Shown: piece after piece, positions 1-9,858 of the stretch | How the letters are laid out: each line of letters begins with the position of its first letter | Numbering within the stretch: the stretch's first letter is position 1 | Source of the DNA: Halonotius sp046719765 | GTDB taxonomy: Archaea > Halobacteriota > Halobacteria > Halobacteriales > Haloferacaceae | Direction of reading: 5' to 3' | Assembly: GCF_046719765.1 (NCBI RefSeq) | Contig: NZ_JABEBY010000005.1 | Span: 62,001-126,000, forward strand | DNA length: 64,000 nt | Made by a program: the position numbers and the translations under genes | Notes under the pieces: model-generated | What the model was told of the DNA's origin: nothing | The model's database searches: none | The model's input: the letters and a program-made list of their open reading frames with translations, nothing else

Positions 1-181
1 CCGTCGTCAACCCGGCGCCGAACGTTTCGAGGCTGATCAGCCCGATCCCGACCTCGCCGAGGAGCAGCCCGCCACCCAGATAGAAGATGACACTCGGCAC
101 GCGCAGCCGACCGCCGAGCAGCTGGCCGGCGATCCCGACCGCGAAGATGGCAACGACTGTCAGCAGCAGGCTGTCGGCCAC
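1..181 (-). CDS. Cation/proton antiporter, N-terminal fragment (cut by window edge)
   Basis: This is the first 60 residues of a membrane protein whose remainder lies left of the window. After the GTG start at 181 comes a hydrophobic segment, then a positively charged stretch (GGRLRVPSVIFYLGGGLLLG), then a second glycine-rich hydrophobic segment. That order, with an R(V/L)P followed by a G-rich helix, is typical of the first two helices of Kef/NhaP (CPA) sodium or potassium/proton antiporters. An in-frame stop lies about 16 codons before the GTG and no other start codon falls between them, so the start is well constrained. The family assignment rests on the N-terminus only; the ion cannot be judged. 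Confidence 0.7.
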   Translation of the reverse strand, partial: MADSLLLTVVAIFAVGIAGQLLGGRLRVPSVIFYLGGGLLLGEVGIGLISLETFGAGLTT

Positions 182-257
182 ACTACCCAGTTCGGCCGTG
201 GCGTCAAAACTGTTCGCGGTCAGCGAGGACTATCGGCGGAGGACAGAACCGAGCCGA

Positions 258-395
258 TCAGGCCGTATCCGACTCAGGATTATTGGCGCGTCGGTAGGAA
301 CCAACCATCTTCCAGAGCGTGTCGCTGATGTCTGCGTCAAGCGATTCGGCTTCGAGCTGTCGGTACAGGTCGTCGGAAACGGTGATCTGGGGCAT
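258..395 (-). CDS. Small VapB/ribbon-helix-helix-like protein, 45 aa
   Basis: A 45-residue protein beginning MPQITVSDDLYRQLEAES. A short beta strand followed by a helix with 'VSDDLYRQLEAES' resembles the N-terminus of VapB-type or small RHH-like haloarchaeal proteins. The reading frame stays open further upstream, but a TATA-like element at 419-430 lies inside that extension and sits 24-35 bases before the ATG at 395, so the short form is chosen. No toxin gene is next to it: the neighbours are the antiporter fragment and an unknown acidic protein. It may be an orphan DNA-binding protein. The function is inferred from shape only. Confidence 0.6.
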   Translation of the reverse strand: MPQITVSDDLYRQLEAESLDADISDTLWKMVGSYRRANNPESDTA

Positions 396-418
396 CACCA
401 GCACATTGCGGCGACAGG

Positions 419-430
419 GGTATAAATTTA
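419..430 (-). promoter_or_regulatory. TATA-box promoter for the 45-aa protein
   Basis: On the minus strand the AT-rich run AAATTTATAC lies 24-35 bases before the ATG at 395 in otherwise GC-rich DNA. This is the usual spacing of an archaeal TATA box from a leaderless or short-leader start. Confidence 0.6.
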
Positions 431-456
431 CTGGAAGTACAAATCGAGTTAATTTC

Positions 457-1035
457 TCACCGGTCGGTGAGCCGGGCGGCGAATTCGAGAACCCCAGCCC
501 GGCCGTGGTCGTCGCGGCGCGCCCGGAGTCGACCATCATCGTCGACCGCGAGATCGAACCGATCGGCGACGGTGTCGACAGCGGTCTCGAATCGCTGTCG
601 CGTTGCCGCCGGCAGCGCGTCGAGGGACTCCCGCCGGCCGCCGTCGGTCGCCATCGTGGTCGACGCCGAATCGGTGCCGGCGGCGGCGCGATACAGTCTC
701 ACCTCGACCGCATCGGTCATCGTCTCGGTCTGCAGCAGTCGGATCACGGTCGTCGAATCCCGGTAGATCGTCGTCTCCGGGTCGGGGAGCCGGGGCGGAA
801 TCGACACCTCGTCGGTCGCTGCGTCGGCCGTTGTCGACTCGGCTGGTGGTGTCTCGATCGATGTCGCCGGAGTCGTCGCTGATTCCGTGCTCGGTGGTGA
901 CGTGTCGGTGTCGCGCGCTCGCTCGGCGGTCGCCAGCGAGTCCGCAAGTGGATCGGTACCGTCTGCAGTTGTCGTGTCGGTCGTCGTTGACGCACCGCTT
1001 GGGTTTTCTGTCGGTTGGCGTGTGGTCGCGTTCAT
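457..1035 (-). CDS. Acidic protein of unknown function next to cheW
   Basis: 192 residues, not recognised. The first ~95 residues are rich in Thr, Ser, Ala, Asp and Pro and look disordered. The C-terminal half (from about SIPPRLPDPETT) looks like a compact domain, with predicted strands around TVIRLLQTET and AVEVRLYRA and a helix around LPAATRQRFETAVDTVADRF. It follows cheW after 55 bases on the same strand and is probably the last gene of a chemoreceptor-cheW transcription unit. That makes it a candidate accessory chemotaxis protein, but nothing in the sequence shows a catalytic or binding motif. Confidence 0.7.
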   Translation of the reverse strand: MNATTRQPTENPSGASTTTDTTTADGTDPLADSLATAERARDTDTSPPSTESATTPATSIETPPAESTTADAATDEVSIPPRLPDPETTIYRDSTTVIRLLQTETMTDAVEVRLYRAAAGTDSASTTMATDGGRRESLDALPAATRQRFETAVDTVADRFDLAVDDDGRLRARRDDHGRAGVLEFAARLTDR

Positions 1036-1090
1036 GAGTATGAATGAAAGGGAGTGTGGTGAATCGCGTGTCAGCAGGGTCGGGGTCGTC

Positions 1091-1534
1091 TCAGGCGGTC
1101 AGTTCATGTGGATCGAGCCACAGGGTGAAGCTGTCATCCTCGTCGTCTTTCAGGAAGCCCCGGAGAAACGGGCTGTCGGTGACGCTGCCGGCATCGAGCG
1201 CGTCGCCGGCAACCTCGCTGACCTCTCGTACCTCCTCGACGAGCCAGCCGACCGGCGACTCGGTGCCGAGGGCGTCGGCATCGAGGACGATGATCCGCTC
1301 GGTTGCCTCGCCGCCGTCGGTCAGCAGCTGCCCGGTGTCGACCTCCAGCAGCGTGCTGGGGTCGACGATCGTGGTCGTCTCTCCGCGAAGGTCGGTCACA
1401 CCCTCGACGTGGGCCTCGGTGTTCGGCACCGATCGCACCGTATCGCCGCCGACGATCTCGGCGACGTAATCGATCGGGACGCAGTACTCCTCCTCGCCCA
1501 GCGTGAACGTGAGTACCTGTGTGGTGTCGCTCAT
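1091..1534 (-). CDS. cheW: CheW chemotaxis coupling protein
   Basis: 147 residues with the CheW fold from end to end: the opening strand 'QVLTFTLGEEEYCVPIDYV', then AEIVGG, then the conserved VTDLRGETTTIVDPSTLL segment near residues 45-65. CheW docks CheA kinase onto chemoreceptor tips in the cytoplasm. It starts 9 bases after the stop of the chemoreceptor gene, so the two are probably co-transcribed and this may be a CheW dedicated to that receptor. No cheA or other che genes lie in the window. The C-terminal part is acidic, as expected in a halophile. Confidence 0.92.
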   Translation of the reverse strand: MSDTTQVLTFTLGEEEYCVPIDYVAEIVGGDTVRSVPNTEAHVEGVTDLRGETTTIVDPSTLLEVDTGQLLTDGGEATERIIVLDADALGTESPVGWLVEEVREVSEVAGDALDAGSVTDSPFLRGFLKDDEDDSFTLWLDPHELTA

Positions 1535-1543
1535 ACTTCCTCC

Positions 1544-2839
<1,296 letters not shown>

Positions 2840-2997
2840 CAGTTCATGTGTTGGTGGATACACGCCTAACCGTATCCGCTATGTAGATAGGGCAGACAGC
2901 CGAGAGGGAACCCTATCAATATAGGCCTAACCGATAGATCGGGAGGTGATCGCCCGGCTGCAAGCCCCACGAGCCCGCCGGGCTGGAAAGCGATGAC

Positions 2998-4629
2998 TCA
3001 ATCGGTGGTCGATTCCGCGTCAGGATCCAGCAGCGTTTCGATGATCCGGCGTTGGGTCGTCCAGAAGTGTTCGGCGAACGTGGGCTGGGTGATCCCCAAC
3101 AGTTCGGCGACAGTCTCGCTTGAGGCCGCATGCGGCCACTCGTAGTAGCCCGCCCGGTAGGCCGTCTCGATGACCTCCTGTTGGCGGTCGGTCAGCGTCT
3201 CGGTCACCGCGGCGGCGACAGTCTCGACCGATCGATCCGCCCGCCGAAGCCCCCGACGGCCGACCAGTTCCAGCCCCGGATGCCGCTCCCGAAGCTGGTC
3301 GACAACGCTCCGGACGGTCACACTCGGCGGCAGTTCGATCACCAGCGTCGCACCGTCGCCGGCGGCGGCCGTCCGAATATTCGCGCCGTAGCCGTCGACC
3401 AACCGCTCCCACCACGGGTCGGTGGCCGCGACCGCGAGATCGGCGGCCCCATCGCCATCGACGCCCTCGACCGTCTCGGCGGCCAGCGTCTCCCGCGCTG
3501 CCGTGAGATCGCTCCCGTCGAGATCGCCGTCAGTATCAACGCGGTACAGCGTCAGCGGCGTCCCATCGCGGCGGTGGCTGGTTTCGACGAGTTCGACGCC
3601 GGCACCCAGCGCGTCGGCCAGCCGGACAAACGGGAGGTCGGCGGCGGTGGCGTCGACGGTGAGCTCGACCACCTGCCCGCTGGTGTCGCCGCGGCGTCGC
3701 TTGCTGGCCCCGATGGCGAAGGCCGTCAGATCTCCCAGCCGCGAGAGCGTCTCGATCTCGATGTCGGCGATCGCCGCGCGGCGCGTGTAGACGCCGAGAA
3801 CGCCGTACGGTACGCCATCCGCGATGATCGGCACGCCAACAGCGGTCTCAAAGCCGTGGTCGACAGCCGTTCGCGCCCACTCGCTGTCCCGCGTCGCCAA
3901 CCCCTCGGCGACGTGTTGCTCGCCGTCGGCGATGGCGTGTTCCTCGACGGAGTCGGGCTCGCGGTCGGTCGTGATCGGCAGATCGTCGAACAGCGCGGTC
4001 GCGCCGGCACGCGCCGCCGACCCAACCGTGCCGTCGCGGGGGTCACGCCGGCCGATCCACGCCGCGCCGTAGAGCTCGCCGACGAGACAGTCACAGACCG
4101 CTTGCTCGATGGCATCGGTCGTCGGCTCGGTCAACACGGCTTCAAGGACGCGCTGGCTGAGCGCGTCAAGTCGCTGACGGCGGTGGCTCCGCTGGCGGGT
4201 GCGATAGCCGTCGACGAGATTTTCGATCCGGGTCGCCGAGATGGCGTACTGCTCGGCGGAGCCATCTTTCACCATGTAGTCGCTCACATCCGCCGAGATC
4301 GCCTGTTTGGCGACCTCCTCGTCGCCCTTCCCCGTAAAGAGGATAAACGGAAGCTCCGGGTAGTCAGCCCGAATCGTTTCGAGAAACTCGATGCCGTCCA
4401 TCTCCGGCATTCGGTAGTCGGAGACGACACAGTCGATGGCGTCGAGATCGACCCGATCGAGCGCGTCGGCGGGCCGCGTTTCGGTGGTGGTTTCGATCCG
4501 ATCGCTTTCGGCCTCCAGCAGCGTCGAGGCCAGGGCGACAAAGTCCTCGTCGTCGTCGACAAGCAGGACGGAGATCGCGTCGCTGTCGTCGGCTATCGGG
4601 GCCCGGTCGCGTTCGTGCGCGTCGCTCAC
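2998..4629 (-). CDS. Response regulator with GAF and HTH_10 (Bat-type) output
   Basis: 543 residues. Residues 20-125 are a receiver domain, with acidic triad VDDDEDF, phosphoacceptor Asp71 in VVSDYRMPEMDG and conserved Lys101 in FTGKGDEE. Residues ~150-310 form a GAF domain. Residues ~315-470 resemble the Bat-associated region. The C-terminus (LTDRQQEVIETAYRAGYYEW through AELLGITQPTFAEHFW) is the HTH_10 DNA-binding domain of bacterio-opsin-activator-like regulators. It follows the DICT gene and a histidine kinase lacking its own receiver, so it is the natural partner of that kinase. The target genes are unknown. Confidence 0.92.
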   Translation of the reverse strand: MSDAHERDRAPIADDSDAISVLLVDDDEDFVALASTLLEAESDRIETTTETRPADALDRVDLDAIDCVVSDYRMPEMDGIEFLETIRADYPELPFILFTGKGDEEVAKQAISADVSDYMVKDGSAEQYAISATRIENLVDGYRTRQRSHRRQRLDALSQRVLEAVLTEPTTDAIEQAVCDCLVGELYGAAWIGRRDPRDGTVGSAARAGATALFDDLPITTDREPDSVEEHAIADGEQHVAEGLATRDSEWARTAVDHGFETAVGVPIIADGVPYGVLGVYTRRAAIADIEIETLSRLGDLTAFAIGASKRRRGDTSGQVVELTVDATAADLPFVRLADALGAGVELVETSHRRDGTPLTLYRVDTDGDLDGSDLTAARETLAAETVEGVDGDGAADLAVAATDPWWERLVDGYGANIRTAAAGDGATLVIELPPSVTVRSVVDQLRERHPGLELVGRRGLRRADRSVETVAAAVTETLTDRQQEVIETAYRAGYYEWPHAASSETVAELLGITQPTFAEHFWTTQRRIIETLLDPDAESTTD

Positions 4630-4702
4630 AATCGTCTGCTATCTCCGAGCCGGCGTTGCTTAAAACCACCCACCGCCGTCGACGGTGTCCGTGTCGGGCT
4701 GA

Positions 4703-5491
4703 TCACCGCGGTTCCGATGGCGACAGCACCATCTCGGTGATATACTCGGTGATCTCGTCGATTCGATCCGGCGTGTACGTCCAAAACCCGTCCCAGCAGT
4801 TGTCGCCAACCTCGATGGCATACAGCGCGACCGGCTCGGCGTCGCTGCCGGCTGGCGGCTGGAAGACGACAAACCAGCCGTAGCGGTGAAGCTCCGTGGT
4901 GCCGGTGTGGGCGGTGACCCCCAGAGAGTCCGGCAGCGTGGTGTCGCCGACACCGTAGGCATGGACAACCAGATCAGTCTCAGTAAGTCGCTCGTAGACA
5001 CGCCGGGTGCCGGGTTCGTCGACAAGGCGGGAGAGCCGCTGGAAGCCGACCCGGAGCGTCCCCCGCCCAGAAGCAAGGGCTCGGCGTTCGATCGCCCGCG
5101 AGATAGCGATCAACAGCAGCTTCTCGGAGTCAGATTTGGGATACCCATCCAGCCGAAACGGCAGATCGTAGAGGGCTTGGACCGTCGGCGGCAAAGCGGC
5201 ATCGTCGAGCCCGCGGCTGCCGGTGATATACACATCCGAGTTGACCAACAGCAGCGACCGCATCATCGCCGCCGCCGAGGAGGTGGCGACGACCTCGCCA
5301 TCGCGGACGACCGCGACCTCATCGGCGTGGTCGGCGGCCTGCTCGTCAGGCTGGCTGTCGGTCGTCACCGACACCTGCTGGTCGTCGAACAGCCGCGAGA
5401 GCGCGTCCTGAAGCGGGGCGACCGATGCCGACGGATCGATCCGGATCGTCGCCGACGCCGGCGGGAGTCGCTCGAATGGACGGCGCATCAT
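4703..5491 (-). CDS. DICT sensory domain protein
   Basis: 262 residues starting MMRRPFERLPP at 5491; the frame is open upstream but runs into the kinase gene. The core matches the haloarchaeal DICT family: 'VVRDGEVVATS', 'LLVNSDVYITGSRG', 'PFRLDGYPKSDSEKLLLIAI', 'GTLRVGFQRLSRLVDEPGTR', and the ending 'EVGDNCWDGFWTY'. DICT domains are sensor modules associated with diguanylate cyclases and two-component systems; their ligand is unknown. There are no transmembrane segments. The gene begins 22 bases after the histidine kinase stop codon and is followed by the response regulator, suggesting a three-component signalling unit. Confidence 0.88.
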   Translation of the reverse strand: MMRRPFERLPPASATIRIDPSASVAPLQDALSRLFDDQQVSVTTDSQPDEQAADHADEVAVVRDGEVVATSSAAAMMRSLLLVNSDVYITGSRGLDDAALPPTVQALYDLPFRLDGYPKSDSEKLLLIAISRAIERRALASGRGTLRVGFQRLSRLVDEPGTRRVYERLTETDLVVHAYGVGDTTLPDSLGVTAHTGTTELHRYGWFVVFQPPAGSDAEPVALYAIEVGDNCWDGFWTYTPDRIDEITEYITEMVLSPSEPR

Positions 5492-5513
5492 CGGATGTTG
5501 GGGCCGGATCGGC

Positions 5514-7016
5514 TTAACTGTGGTCGCTGGCGTGGTCGACGCCGGTGATCTCGAAGCGCGCGCCACCGGTGGCCGATTCGGCGACCGCGATATCCCAGCC
5601 GTGGGCCTCAACGACGGTACGGACGATCCGCAGTCCAAGCCCGGTCCCCTCATCGGCGGTTGAGTAGCCGGTCTCGAAGATGGCCTCCCGGTCGTCAGGG
5701 GCGATCCCGGAGCCGTCGTCTTCGACATAGAAGCCGTCGGGGAGCACGCCGATCCGAACCGTCACGGCCCCCTCGCTGTGGTCGATACTATTCGCACAGA
5801 GATTTTCCACCAGCTGCCGGAGCCGGGAGCCGTCGGCGATCAGCTGGCTGTCGTCGTCGACGACAAGCGACGCCTGGTCGGCCGCGACCGTCTCCCAGGC
5901 GGCCTCGGCGACCTGCGACAGCGAGACCGGCCCGAGCGCGTCCGGGTCGAGATCCTGACCGGTTTCGGCCAACGTCAGCAGATCGTCGATCAGCGTCTCC
6001 ATCCGCTCGTGGGCGGTGTCGACCCGATCGAGCGCGTCGGCCTCAGCCCCCTGGGCGCGGGCGACCTCGATCCCGGCTTTCGCCACCGACAGCGGGTTCC
6101 GAAGGTCGTGAGAGACGATGCCGGCAAACGCCTCCAATCGGTCGTTTTGCTGTTGCAGCCGGCGTTTTTGTGTCAGTTGGTCGAGGGCGGTCTCGACGGC
6201 CGTCCCCAGCAGCTTCGCCAGCGAGACGGTCTGTTCGGCGAAGGCGTTCGGCGTCGGTGCGGCCGCAAGAAAGACGCCGTGGTCGCCCAGCGGAACGGCG
6301 ATCTCGCTGCGAACCGCGGTGTCGTCGTTGTACACCGCCTCGGCCGCTCGAACGTCGTCGAAGACGCGGGCCTCGCCGGTCTCGAAGACATCCCAGGCGA
6401 CCCCTTCGCCGGTTGCGAAGGCTGGCGGCTCGCCGAATCGCTCCCGTGCGGCGTCGCTTACCGCCGCCGGTTCAAGCGCGTCGGCGGTCGGATCGTAGAG
6501 GTGAACGCCGTTGAGCGACAGTCCGAGCACCTCCGCGGCGGCGGTGACGGCAACCTCCGCGACCGCCGGCGGCGTCTCGGCGTCGAGCAGTCGGCGGTTT
6601 GTTTCGAACAGCGCGTTCAGCCGGCCCTCGTGGCGTCGCTGGTCGGTGATCTCCTCGATCGCTCCCCGGAGCCTGAGCGGCCCATCGGTGTCGGCTGGCT
6701 CGCCGTAGACCCGCACCCACCGTGGCTCCGCGCTGTCGAGCCGCCACACCCGTTCAAACGTTGATTCTGTCTCGATCGCGTCGGTGATCGCCGCCCGCAC
6801 CGCCGATCGGGCGTCAGGGTGGAAACAGTCGATCACGTCGTCGAGGGTCATCGCCGCCGGCGATTCACAGCCACTGATCCGGGCGGCTTCATCGGTCGCC
6901 GACAGCGTTTCGCTCTCACTGTCGTACACCCAGCCGCCGACACCGACGAGCCGCTCAACCGCCGCAAACAACGCCGGCTCGGTCAGATTACTGTGGGGGT
7001 CGTCCATGGCTGTCAT
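5514..7016 (-). CDS. PAS-GAF histidine kinase
   Basis: 500 residues, soluble. An N-terminal PAS domain (~15-130) begins with the ERLVGVGGWVYD segment. A GAF domain spans about 140-285. The HisKA box has the phosphorylated His303 in 'VSHDLRNPLS', and the ATPase domain shows the N-box (LCANSIDHSEG), DDGSGIAPDD and GLGLRIVRTVVEAHGW. There is no receiver domain. It heads the minus-strand unit kinase, DICT, receiver-HTH_10. A second Met (residue 4) is an alternative start. Cytoplasmic sensing of a small molecule, redox state or light by PAS/GAF is possible but not shown. Confidence 0.93.
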   Translation of the reverse strand: MTAMDDPHSNLTEPALFAAVERLVGVGGWVYDSESETLSATDEAARISGCESPAAMTLDDVIDCFHPDARSAVRAAITDAIETESTFERVWRLDSAEPRWVRVYGEPADTDGPLRLRGAIEEITDQRRHEGRLNALFETNRRLLDAETPPAVAEVAVTAAAEVLGLSLNGVHLYDPTADALEPAAVSDAARERFGEPPAFATGEGVAWDVFETGEARVFDDVRAAEAVYNDDTAVRSEIAVPLGDHGVFLAAAPTPNAFAEQTVSLAKLLGTAVETALDQLTQKRRLQQQNDRLEAFAGIVSHDLRNPLSVAKAGIEVARAQGAEADALDRVDTAHERMETLIDDLLTLAETGQDLDPDALGPVSLSQVAEAAWETVAADQASLVVDDDSQLIADGSRLRQLVENLCANSIDHSEGAVTVRIGVLPDGFYVEDDGSGIAPDDREAIFETGYSTADEGTGLGLRIVRTVVEAHGWDIAVAESATGGARFEITGVDHASDHS

Positions 7017-7255
7017 CGTCGGGATCGCTCACAGGGCGGCGTCGTGATCGACGGGCTGTCAGCCGGCCGCCGTCGTCGCGGGGGGCTGACGCGCCCCGTG
7101 AGTCGTCTGTGTTTGCGTGTTATTTTACATGGTGACATTTAGATGCTCTCCATAATGCTGGCTGTGTGAACGAACGCCCCCCGGGTAGCTGTGAGGACTA
7201 TGCTGATAGGGATCGACCCCAGACTGCCACGAGCGGCGGCAGACCCTCGTATCTC

Positions 7256-7266
7256 AGGTTTTAAGC
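7256..7266 (+). promoter_or_regulatory. TATA-box promoter of pspA-like gene
   Basis: GGTTTTAAGCA lies 23-33 bases before the ATG at 7289. The rest of the 272-base gap between the divergent kinase and this gene (7017-7288) shows no ORF of its own; an AT-rich patch near 7120-7135 may serve the kinase. Confidence 0.55.
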
Positions 7267-7288
7267 ATTGCGTGGCCCAACGGGGGGT

Positions 7289-8152
7289 ATGGGAATCCTT
7301 TCGCGTACCTCCTACGTTATCCGGTCGAAGCTCAACGCCCTCCTCAACCGGTCGGAAGACCCCACCGAGACGCTGGATTACTCCTACGAGAAGATGCGAG
7401 ACGAGCTCCAGGACGTCAAACAGGGGATCGCCGATCTGACGACCCAGAAGAAACGGTTAGAGATGCAGAAACGCCGCCTGGAGGAAAACGTCGACAAACA
7501 CAACGAGCAGGCCCGGGAAGCCGTCCGGCAGGATCGGGACGACCTCGCCCGCAAGGCCCTCGAAAAGAAGCAATCAAAGATGAACCAGATCGAGGAGCTC
7601 AACGACCAGATCGCCGACCTGCAGGCGACACAGGACGACCTCGTCGACAAGAAGGACACACTCCAGGGCCGCATCGAGGAGTTCCGCACGAAAAAGGAGA
7701 CCATGAAGGCGAAATACGAGGCCGCCGAGGCGTCCTCCCAAGTTTCAGAGGCACTCAGCGGCGTCGGCGACGAGATGGGCGATGTCGCCCGCTCGATCGA
7801 GCGCGCCGAGGAGCGCACCGAGGAGATGGAGGCTCGCTCGGAGGCGATGAACGAACTGGAGGAGACGGGTGCCTTCGACGACGCGATATCGGACGGCGAC
7901 GAGATCGACCGCGAGCTCGAATCGCTGTCGACGAGCAAAACTGTCGACTCAGAGCTCGACACGCTGAAAGCCGAGATGGGTGACGGCGAGTCGACCGAGG
8001 CTGCTACCGAGACGGCCGAAAGCGACGAAAGCACCGATGGTGAAGCCAGTACGGCCGACGCCGACGACGAGCTGGCGGATCTTGAGGCCGAGGTCGACGA
8101 CGCCGAGGTCGAAGCCGAACTCGACGAGCTCCGCGACGACGAATCGAAATAG
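7289..8152 (+). CDS. PspA/IM30 family protein
   Basis: 287 residues beginning MGILSRTSYVIRSKLNALLN, the amphipathic N-terminal helix typical of PspA/Vipp1 (ESCRT-III-like) proteins. A long charged coiled coil follows (about 25-185). An acidic Glu/Asp/Thr-rich tail (about 210-287) is a haloarchaeal addition. The family coats and stabilises stressed membranes. The start is chosen at 7289 because the family begins with this helix and the upstream in-frame extension overlaps the TATA box. A G-rich run ends just before the ATG but is too close to act as a normal ribosome site. Confidence 0.92.
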   Translation: MGILSRTSYVIRSKLNALLNRSEDPTETLDYSYEKMRDELQDVKQGIADLTTQKKRLEMQKRRLEENVDKHNEQAREAVRQDRDDLARKALEKKQSKMNQIEELNDQIADLQATQDDLVDKKDTLQGRIEEFRTKKETMKAKYEAAEASSQVSEALSGVGDEMGDVARSIERAEERTEEMEARSEAMNELEETGAFDDAISDGDEIDRELESLSTSKTVDSELDTLKAEMGDGESTEAATETAESDESTDGEASTADADDELADLEAEVDDAEVEAELDELRDDESK

Positions 8153-8223
8153 GTGCCGAAACGCACTCAAACAGCGATCGAAGCCGACCGAAGACACTTA
8201 CCGCGGTCGGCTGAGGAGTCTGT

Positions 8224-9351
8224 ATGCGCCGCCGTTGTTATCTCGCCGGCCTCGGCGTCGGGGTCGCAACCCTCGCCGGCTGTGCCGGCGCGCCGACCGA
8301 CCCCGACAACGCAGCCGACGACCGATCAGCTATGGACGACGTGCTCCAACTCGGCGATTCATTCAGCGATCCGCAGTGGGCCACCGGCGCGATGCCGACC
8401 GACGCAGTTGGTGTCGTCGCGCGCTTCGAGCACCGCGGTGAACTGCACTGGCTCGTTGACGACCGCGAAGAGACGCCCGAGGAAGTCACAGAGTTCGTCG
8501 ATGCGACCGATTTTGATTCGGCGGTCATCCTCTACGTGCAGTCGGTCGGCCCGAACGGCTGTTACGCGCTCGCTGTCGAGGATGTCACCATCGACGACGA
8601 TGCGATCAGCGTGACCGCCAGCGCGGTCGACACCAGCGAGGAAGGAATGTTCTGCACGGAGGCGATCACCTACCCCTCGGCGTTCGTTCGCGTTACCGGC
8701 GATGAGCTTCCGGGGACAACGCGCGTTACACTCACCAACGGCTGGGGGACGACCGCCGAGGTCGACGCCGACGCGCCGCTGATCGAGCCCGACAGCCTGG
8801 CTGGCGGTGTCCAGCCAGACGGCGAGCCGCCGGCAACCCCGGCTGCCCTCGACTGCGACACCGACGGCTTCGAACGCCACCCCACGTATGTCGACGACGA
8901 CGCCATTGAGTATGGGACGCTCACCAATGATGACGGCGCGTCGACGTTCGCGCTTCGCGCGCGCAACCCTGGCGGCGACGCTGTCGACGACCTCACATTC
9001 GAACGCGGCGATGAGATCGAATTCCGGCTTGTCAACGTATCGAGTACGTATCTGACCACCGGCTACGAACACAAGTACAATCTGCAGGTGCAAACCGAAG
9101 CCGGCTGGGAGGAAATTCGTGGGACGACGGCTGAACCAAACCGCGTGCCGTATACCGATGAGGGGATCAGCCAACCCCCCGGCGAGGGGTTTACGTGGTC
9201 GTTTGAACTCACCGAGGACGGGCTCCTCGCGGGCCACCCCCACGAAGACGACCTCACGATCTGTCCCGAGCTCCAGCCGGGTCGCTACCGGTTTGCCTAC
9301 TGGGGCGTTCCCGACGGCCATCTCGCGGTGCAGTTCGACTACACCGACTGA
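8224..9351 (+). CDS. Tat-type lipoprotein of unknown function
   Basis: 375 residues. The N-terminus is MRRRCYLAGLGVGVATLAGC: a twin-arginine start, a short hydrophobic stretch and the lipobox LAGC, so the mature protein is probably lipid-anchored outside the cell, as is common for haloarchaeal Tat lipoproteins. The mature part is acidic. The C-terminal ~130 residues contain 'NPGGDAVDDLTFERGDEIEF' and a terminal PGRYRFAYWGV..LAVQF, which looks like an immunoglobulin-like beta domain. Cysteines occur around residues 140 and 215. I cannot assign a function. It stands alone between pspA and a UspA gene. Confidence 0.8.
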   Translation: MRRRCYLAGLGVGVATLAGCAGAPTDPDNAADDRSAMDDVLQLGDSFSDPQWATGAMPTDAVGVVARFEHRGELHWLVDDREETPEEVTEFVDATDFDSAVILYVQSVGPNGCYALAVEDVTIDDDAISVTASAVDTSEEGMFCTEAITYPSAFVRVTGDELPGTTRVTLTNGWGTTAEVDADAPLIEPDSLAGGVQPDGEPPATPAALDCDTDGFERHPTYVDDDAIEYGTLTNDDGASTFALRARNPGGDAVDDLTFERGDEIEFRLVNVSSTYLTTGYEHKYNLQVQTEAGWEEIRGTTAEPNRVPYTDEGISQPPGEGFTWSFELTEDGLLAGHPHEDDLTICPELQPGRYRFAYWGVPDGHLAVQFDYTD

Positions 9352-9398
9352 CATGATGCGGGCCATGGAACTTTAGGCCTGCTAACGGACAGTCCGCT

Positions 9399-9821
9399 AT
9401 GGCCCACCGAATCCTTGTCCCACTTGATGGATCGCCACAGGCACAGGAGGCACTGCGCTACGCGCTGGATACCTTCCCGGAGGCAACGATCGTACTCGCC
9501 CACGTCCTCACACCGGTCGATGGGGGTGCCGGTGCTGACGGCCTGCTCGGCGATCCGGCCGGCGTCGTCAACAACCAACGCGAACGCGCCGAGGAACTGT
9601 TTGACGACGCGGAGGCGACCGCCGGCGACGACCGGGCGGTCGAACGCGAGCTGCTGGCCGGCCGCCCCGCCACCGAGATCGTCGGCTGTGTTGACGATCA
9701 CGACATCGACCAGATCGTGATGGGAAGTCACGGCCGCGATGGGGCCGCGCGGCTGCTGCTCGGCAGCGTCTCCGAGACGGTTGTGCGACGGTCGCCGGTC
9801 CCGGTGACGGTCGTTCGGTGA
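9399..9821 (+). CDS. Universal stress protein, UspA family
   Basis: 140 residues, one Usp domain. It opens with HRILVPLDGSPQAQEAL and closes with the nucleotide-binding signature GSHGRDGAARLLLGSVSETV followed by RRSPVPVTVVR. These G-2x-G-9x-G(S/T) residues point to an ATP-binding Usp. It is cytoplasmic, of unknown specific role, and one of two paralogues in the window (the other is at 18750). A TATA-like ACTTTAGG lies about 25-30 bases before the ATG. Confidence 0.93.
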   Translation: MAHRILVPLDGSPQAQEALRYALDTFPEATIVLAHVLTPVDGGAGADGLLGDPAGVVNNQRERAEELFDDAEATAGDDRAVERELLAGRPATEIVGCVDDHDIDQIVMGSHGRDGAARLLLGSVSETVVRRSPVPVTVVR

Positions 9822-9858
9822 CAGTCGTCCGGTAGCACGCTGTCCTCACTGCGACCGC

